From positions 1 through 8,283 of the forward strand of contig CAAEBS010000180.1 of NCBI GenBank assembly GCA_900754175.1: a DNA stretch of 8,283 nt. Reading direction: 5' to 3'. How positions within the stretch are numbered: position 1 is the first letter of the stretch; the number at the start of each line of letters is the position of its first letter. Below the pieces are notes generated by a model. It ran no database searches. It saw nothing but the letters and a program-made list of their open reading frames with translations, and was not told where the DNA came from. Shown here in pieces: positions 5,482 to 8,283 of this stretch. This stretch comes from Clostridia bacterium. GTDB lineage: Bacteria; Bacillota; Clostridia; Oscillospirales; CAG-272. The position numbers and the translations under genes were made by a program.

Positions 5482-7020
5482 TTAAGGATGTTGCGTGTTG
5501 TAAATCTTCTCATATGCCTCGTTCATCTTGTCTACCTGATCCTTCAGTGCACCTTTGTTGACCGCAGAGGCAAGCTGAGAGGAAATGGTGTTCTGACCCG
5601 AAGCAAAGATGGGACGGAGTGAACTGGTGGTGAAAGCAGCGAACCCACTGGTAAGATACACATTAACCGGATCCATGTACACATGGGAGTCAATGAGGTT
5701 CAGCATTTCACCCGACGGCGCGTCGTAGCTGTACCGGAGCGAAAGCGCCTTGTCGTAGTACGCCGGTCTTACCGTGTGGTAGCTCTCGCAGGCAAACGCC
5801 TCGAAGAACTGGGAAACCTCCACCAGCGTTTTGCCGCCAAGCGTTACCGGCAGACCGAACAGGAAGCACTGGTCCTGCACGTAGGAGATGTAATCCTCCT
5901 GCGCCTCGTCCATTTTCGGAATGGGCAGGATGCCGTATTTGTCGGTCTGACCGACCTTGATGATCTCCTCCTGCTCTACGCCGTAAAGCCGGGTGGTAAT
6001 CATAGCGGCGGTGGAATTGGAAAATTTGCTATACATAATTTCTTGACTCAGATTATCACCGGAAAGTGTGCCCGCATTAAAAATAAGTCTCACTATCTCG
6101 TCGATGGCGTCCGAGAATCTGCCCTGGTTGATGTCGATGGTGTAGTAGTTGTTGCTGTCTTTGCTCAGCACCCGCAGGTTGCACGCCGACATAAAACCGT
6201 CGGTAAAGCTGGAGCCGGAACCGGTGAACAGAACGTAACCGTATGCATCCTCGTTGTCATGGTTGCCGTCGCCGTTGTTGTCGTTGTAGAACAGCTTGAC
6301 GATGTTCGCCATTGCCTCAAAGGTCCATTTCTGATCTCTGACCAGCTGGTACGGCTCCTCCACGCCCTTTTCGGCAAACATCTTCTTGTTGAAGAGGTTG
6401 ACCATCAGGTAGCGGTAGTAGCCCAACGTAAAGGTTCCGGTCGCCAAATACTGCGCCTTGCCTACCGAAAGCGCCCGGTTGTAACCCTGGGAGTAGTAAT
6501 CCTTGTTCAGATCGACGTACTCAAGGTCGTTGTAGTTGACCAGCAGTCCGTTGTAGGAAAGCGTACACATCCGGTAGCCTGCCGTGGTGAGGATCTGGTA
6601 TTCCGCCGTGCCGCCCTGCACCATAGCGGTGATCTCGGTCAGCATGGTGTCGTCGTTGGTGTTGCCGGAAACCTCTTTGTTTTCGATCTTGCAGTTCAGG
6701 CGCTCTTTGACCTTTGCATTCCGGTCGAACACCGCCTCGGCAATTACGCCGCCATCCCGGCTCTCCTGGAAGAACTCGCCGGCAGCATATGGCTGTACTC
6801 TCGAATAGATGGTAAAGACCTTGCCTCCGAAGTCAAGACCGTCCGGCAGGTCGTCCCTGTCGTTCGGCGGTTTTTCCCCGCTGGCGGTCGTTGTGGTTAC
6901 ATTTCCCGCCGTGGTGGTGTCCGCATCTTCGCCGTCGTCTTTTTTCTTACAGGCAACGCCCATGGCGAGCAACATTGCCACGACCAGCAGAAATGCGGTA
7001 CAACGCAAAAAACGTTTCAT
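5482..7020 (-). CDS. Extracellular solute-binding lipoprotein (512 aa)
   Basis: This is the substrate-capturing component of an ABC importer, anchored by lipid to the outer face of the membrane. The signal peptide has a basic start, a hydrophobic stretch at 8-20 and lipobox GVAC with Cys24. A Thr- and Asp-rich linker (25-58) follows. The mature domain opens with GLDFGGKVFTIYSR and shows the usual family-1-type features: DRNAKVKERLNCKIE near 99-113, YLMVNLFNKKMFAEKG near 204-219, KWTFEAMANIVKLF near 231-244, and a YGILPIPKMDEAQEDY block near 362-377. Residues 247-258 form a complete EF-hand-like calcium loop (D247, N249, D251, N253, D255, D258). The ligand is probably a sugar or oligosaccharide, but this is not provable from sequence. 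GAGGAGG sits just before the start. It is first in the operon, divergent from the AraC regulator, and has no adjacent permease genes. Confidence 0.92.
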   Translation of the reverse strand: MKRFLRCTAFLLVVAMLLAMGVACKKKDDGEDADTTTAGNVTTTTASGEKPPNDRDDLPDGLDFGGKVFTIYSRVQPYAAGEFFQESRDGGVIAEAVFDRNAKVKERLNCKIENKEVSGNTNDDTMLTEITAMVQGGTAEYQILTTAGYRMCTLSYNGLLVNYNDLEYVDLNKDYYSQGYNRALSVGKAQYLATGTFTLGYYRYLMVNLFNKKMFAEKGVEEPYQLVRDQKWTFEAMANIVKLFYNDNNGDGNHDNEDAYGYVLFTGSGSSFTDGFMSACNLRVLSKDSNNYYTIDINQGRFSDAIDEIVRLIFNAGTLSGDNLSQEIMYSKFSNSTAAMITTRLYGVEQEEIIKVGQTDKYGILPIPKMDEAQEDYISYVQDQCFLFGLPVTLGGKTLVEVSQFFEAFACESYHTVRPAYYDKALSLRYSYDAPSGEMLNLIDSHVYMDPVNVYLTSGFAAFTTSSLRPIFASGQNTISSQLASAVNKGALKDQVDKMNEAYEKIYNTQHP

Positions 7021-7062
7021 ATTGAAACCTCCTCTTTTGGTTTTTTTGACCTCCGGTCACCC

Positions 7063-7115
7063 CCGCCGCAGAGCGTTTTTTCCCGGCGGTAGCGTTCTGG
7101 TTTTCCGAAGCTCTG
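7063..7115 (-). promoter_or_regulatory. Structured 5' leader of the solute-binding operon
   Basis: In the minus-strand leader, CAGAGC at 7115-7110 (about the predicted first bases of the message) can pair with GCTCTG at 7074-7069. CCGCCG at 7089-7084 can pair with CGGCGG at 7068-7063. The two pairings interleave, so they are either alternatives or a tight pseudoknot. A further small hairpin, TGACC/GGTCA (7055-7059 with 7047-7051), lies nearer the ribosome site. A 5'-end stem of this kind commonly stabilises messages; regulation is only a possibility. Confidence 0.35.
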
Positions 7116-7120
7116 TATTT

Positions 7121-7126
7121 ATTATA
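7121..7126 (-). promoter_or_regulatory. Extended -10 promoter of the operon
   Basis: On the minus strand the sequence TGCTATAAT gives a consensus -10 hexamer (7121-7126) with the TGn extension. The -35 position (about 7144-7149) reads CACGCT and is poor. That fits an activator-dependent promoter, plausibly driven by the divergent AraC-type regulator. The predicted start is near 7114, giving a leader of roughly 94 bases before the solute-binding start at 7020. Confidence 0.75.
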
Positions 7127-7130
7127 GCAG

Positions 7131-7182
7131 AAAATCCCCCCGGAGCGTGAGGGGCATTCCCTCAATCTTTGGGGGGGATTTT
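7131..7182. repeat. Nested dyad overlapping the operon -35 region
   Basis: AAAATCCCCCC (7131-7141) and GGGGGGATTTT (7172-7182) are a perfect 11-bp inverted repeat. Nested inside is TGAGGG (7148-7153) against CCCTCA (7159-7164) with a 5-base loop. The outer arms end in an A-run and a T-run, so on either strand it resembles a bidirectional terminator. It sits between the two divergent promoters, directly behind the operon -10, so it could equally be an operator or an insulator against antisense read-through. Confidence 0.55.
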
Positions 7183-7191
7183 TAACTTCTT

Positions 7192-7220
7192 TTGCAATGT
7201 TTTATTTATGGATGTAAAAT
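7192..7220 (+). promoter_or_regulatory. Possible upstream second promoter for the AraC-type gene
   Basis: TTGCAA (7192-7197) and TAAAAT (7215-7220) are separated by 17 bases, the same hexamers and spacing as the element at 4-32. It lies in very AT-rich DNA where chance matches are common, and a better promoter lies downstream. Confidence 0.3.
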
Positions 7221-7231
7221 TTAACATAAAT
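7204..7231. repeat. AT-rich 7-bp inverted repeat in the divergent control region
   Basis: ATTTATG (7204-7210) and CATAAAT (7225-7231) are perfect inverted copies 14 bases apart. They sit about 90-117 bases upstream of the predicted operon start, a usual distance for an activator site. A second short dyad, TTTGT/ACAAA around 7247, follows. Either could be the site of the divergent AraC-type regulator. AT-rich composition makes chance dyads likely. Confidence 0.3.
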
Positions 7232-7267
7232 AATATGTGCATTTGTTACAAAACACTATCCTACCTC

Positions 7268-7296
7268 TTGTATTTTCCGCCCACCTGTGTTATACT
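7268..7296 (+). promoter_or_regulatory. Promoter of the AraC-type regulator
   Basis: TTGTAT (7268-7273), a 17-base spacer and TATACT (7291-7296) with the TGn extension (7288-7290) make a good sigma-A-like promoter. The predicted start is near 7303, about 47 bases before the regulator start codon. Confidence 0.75.
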
Positions 7297-7349
7297 AAAA
7301 AGAGAACGAAAAAGTCAAAGGATCCACGCAGAACTTCAAGGAGGCACCT

Positions 7350-8255
7350 ATGGGAAAAAACCCGCTGTTCATCCGGAAAGAGGAAGACAGACAGCAGCAA
7401 CTGGTCATGTCCGGGAACTGCTACATCGAGCGATTCCGGCACGATGCGTGCGAAATGCACGACCACAACTGCATCGAGCTTGTGTACGTCGAACAGGGGA
7501 CGGCACTCCACACCATCGTCCACCGCAACGGAAACGTGGAAAAGAATACGCTTGGACCGGACGACTATGTTTTCCTGGATTACAAGACCCGTCACAGTTA
7601 TGAAAACGGTTCAAAGGATTTCGTTATCATCAATTTCCTGTTTCCGCCCACGCTGATCCAGCCAAATCTGTATGCGGTCGAATCGTTTGACACCCTGCTC
7701 AAGTGCGATACCCTCGGCTTTGACTGCTCCATGCTGACCTCCACGCCCTACGACCGGGTGTTCCACGACGACACGGGCAAGCTTGGCGACCTGTTCCGCA
7801 AGGGGCTGGAGGCTTTCAAGTCCCGCATTTACGGCAACGAGAACCTGGTGCGGTGCTACGCCATTGAAATTCTGACCCTCGCCATGCAAAGGCTGTTGCT
7901 CTACCCCTCCATGGATTACGTCAAGAGCCAGGACATTTCCGAGATCTGCGACTACGTTTCCCTGCACTACAACGAACACATTTCACTGACCGGGATCTGT
8001 CAGGAGCGCTTTTTCAGCCTGCCCTACATCAGCAAAAAATTCAAGGCGTCCTGCGGGCTGACCTTTGAGCAGTACCTGCAACGGGTGCGCATCAACAAGG
8101 CGTGCAAGCTGTTGGTAGAAACCAATATGCCGATCGCCGAGATTGCAAACGCCGTCGGCTACGACGACGTGAAATCTTTCCGACACATCTTCGTCAAGCT
8201 TATTCAGCGAAACCCCGTAGAGTACCGCCAGATGTTCTTCTGCGGTATCAAATAA
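7350..8255 (+). CDS. AraC-family transcriptional regulator (301 aa)
   Basis: This is a ligand-responsive DNA-binding regulator of the cytoplasm. The N-terminal half is a cupin-like sensing domain: MHDHNCIELVYVEQG (36-50) with H37 and H39, GPDDYVFLDYKTRHSY (69-84) with H82, then the end of the barrel near 100. Residues about 198-298 are the double helix-turn-helix region: an ISLTGICQERFFSLPYISKKFK first unit (211-232), GLTFEQYLQRVRINKACKLL (236-255), and the second unit with the family signature PIAEIANAVGYDD (261-273) leading to F277 and NPVEYR (288-293). The length is normal for the family. AAGGAGG lies just before the start. It is transcribed away from the solute-binding operon and most probably controls it, as is usual for such divergent pairs; the inducer cannot be told. 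Confidence 0.93.
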   Translation: MGKNPLFIRKEEDRQQQLVMSGNCYIERFRHDACEMHDHNCIELVYVEQGTALHTIVHRNGNVEKNTLGPDDYVFLDYKTRHSYENGSKDFVIINFLFPPTLIQPNLYAVESFDTLLKCDTLGFDCSMLTSTPYDRVFHDDTGKLGDLFRKGLEAFKSRIYGNENLVRCYAIEILTLAMQRLLLYPSMDYVKSQDISEICDYVSLHYNEHISLTGICQERFFSLPYISKKFKASCGLTFEQYLQRVRINKACKLLVETNMPIAEIANAVGYDDVKSFRHIFVKLIQRNPVEYRQMFFCGIK

Positions 8256-8283
8256 TCAAAACCCCTCCCCCGCTGACTGTTGG

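Noticed and set aside
5683..7092. Long plus-strand open frame over the solute-binding gene
   Set aside because: Its Val/Gln/His-rich translation is the antisense shadow of the binding protein, and there is no ribosome site.
1..8283. CRISPR arrays, tRNA or rRNA genes, insertion sequences
   Set aside because: I saw no regularly spaced repeats, no tRNA or rRNA segments, and no transposase motifs or terminal inverted repeats with target duplications.

Overview
The window looks like accessory, carbohydrate- or nutrient-responsive DNA from a Gram-positive gut-type clostridium. This is inferred from the strong AGGAGG-type ribosome sites, the lipoprotein signals followed by Thr-rich linkers, the type of solute-binding protein, and coding DNA that is mostly GC-rich with AT-rich intergenic DNA. 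No species can be named. There are six supported genes: five on the minus strand in one apparent operon and one divergent regulator on the plus strand.

Layout from right to left. 7350-8255 (+) is an AraC-family regulator with its own sigma-A-like promoter. 7021-7349 is the divergent control region. It holds an extended -10 promoter for the operon (7121-7126, -), an 11-bp G/C-tract dyad just behind it and an AT-rich 7-bp dyad. The operon then reads: 7020-5482 a family-1-type extracellular solute-binding lipoprotein; a GC hairpin (5432-5461); 5393-3675 a secreted GLUG/beta-helix surface protein; 3664-3545 a tiny unannotated gene for a 39-residue acidic peptide; a three-stem structured RNA (3384-3488); 3363-1438 a surface lipoprotein with two alpha/beta modules and an endonuclease/exonuclease/phosphatase (EEP) domain; 1421-207 a cytoplasmic EEP paralogue with one such module; and a strong terminator (137-184). 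The first 136 bases are AT-rich and hold a promoter-like element pointing off the left edge.

How they may work together (inference): the AraC-type regulator senses a small ligand and controls the operon. The binding protein captures a solute outside the cell, and the beta-helix protein may bind a surface polymer. The surface EEP enzyme could cut a phosphodiester or phosphomonoester outside, and its cytosolic paralogue could act on the imported product. No permease genes are present, so the binding protein would need a transporter encoded elsewhere. The points of most interest are the tiny peptide gene translationally coupled to the beta-helix gene, the structured RNA before the EEP lipoprotein, and the outside/inside pair of catalytically intact EEP paralogues.
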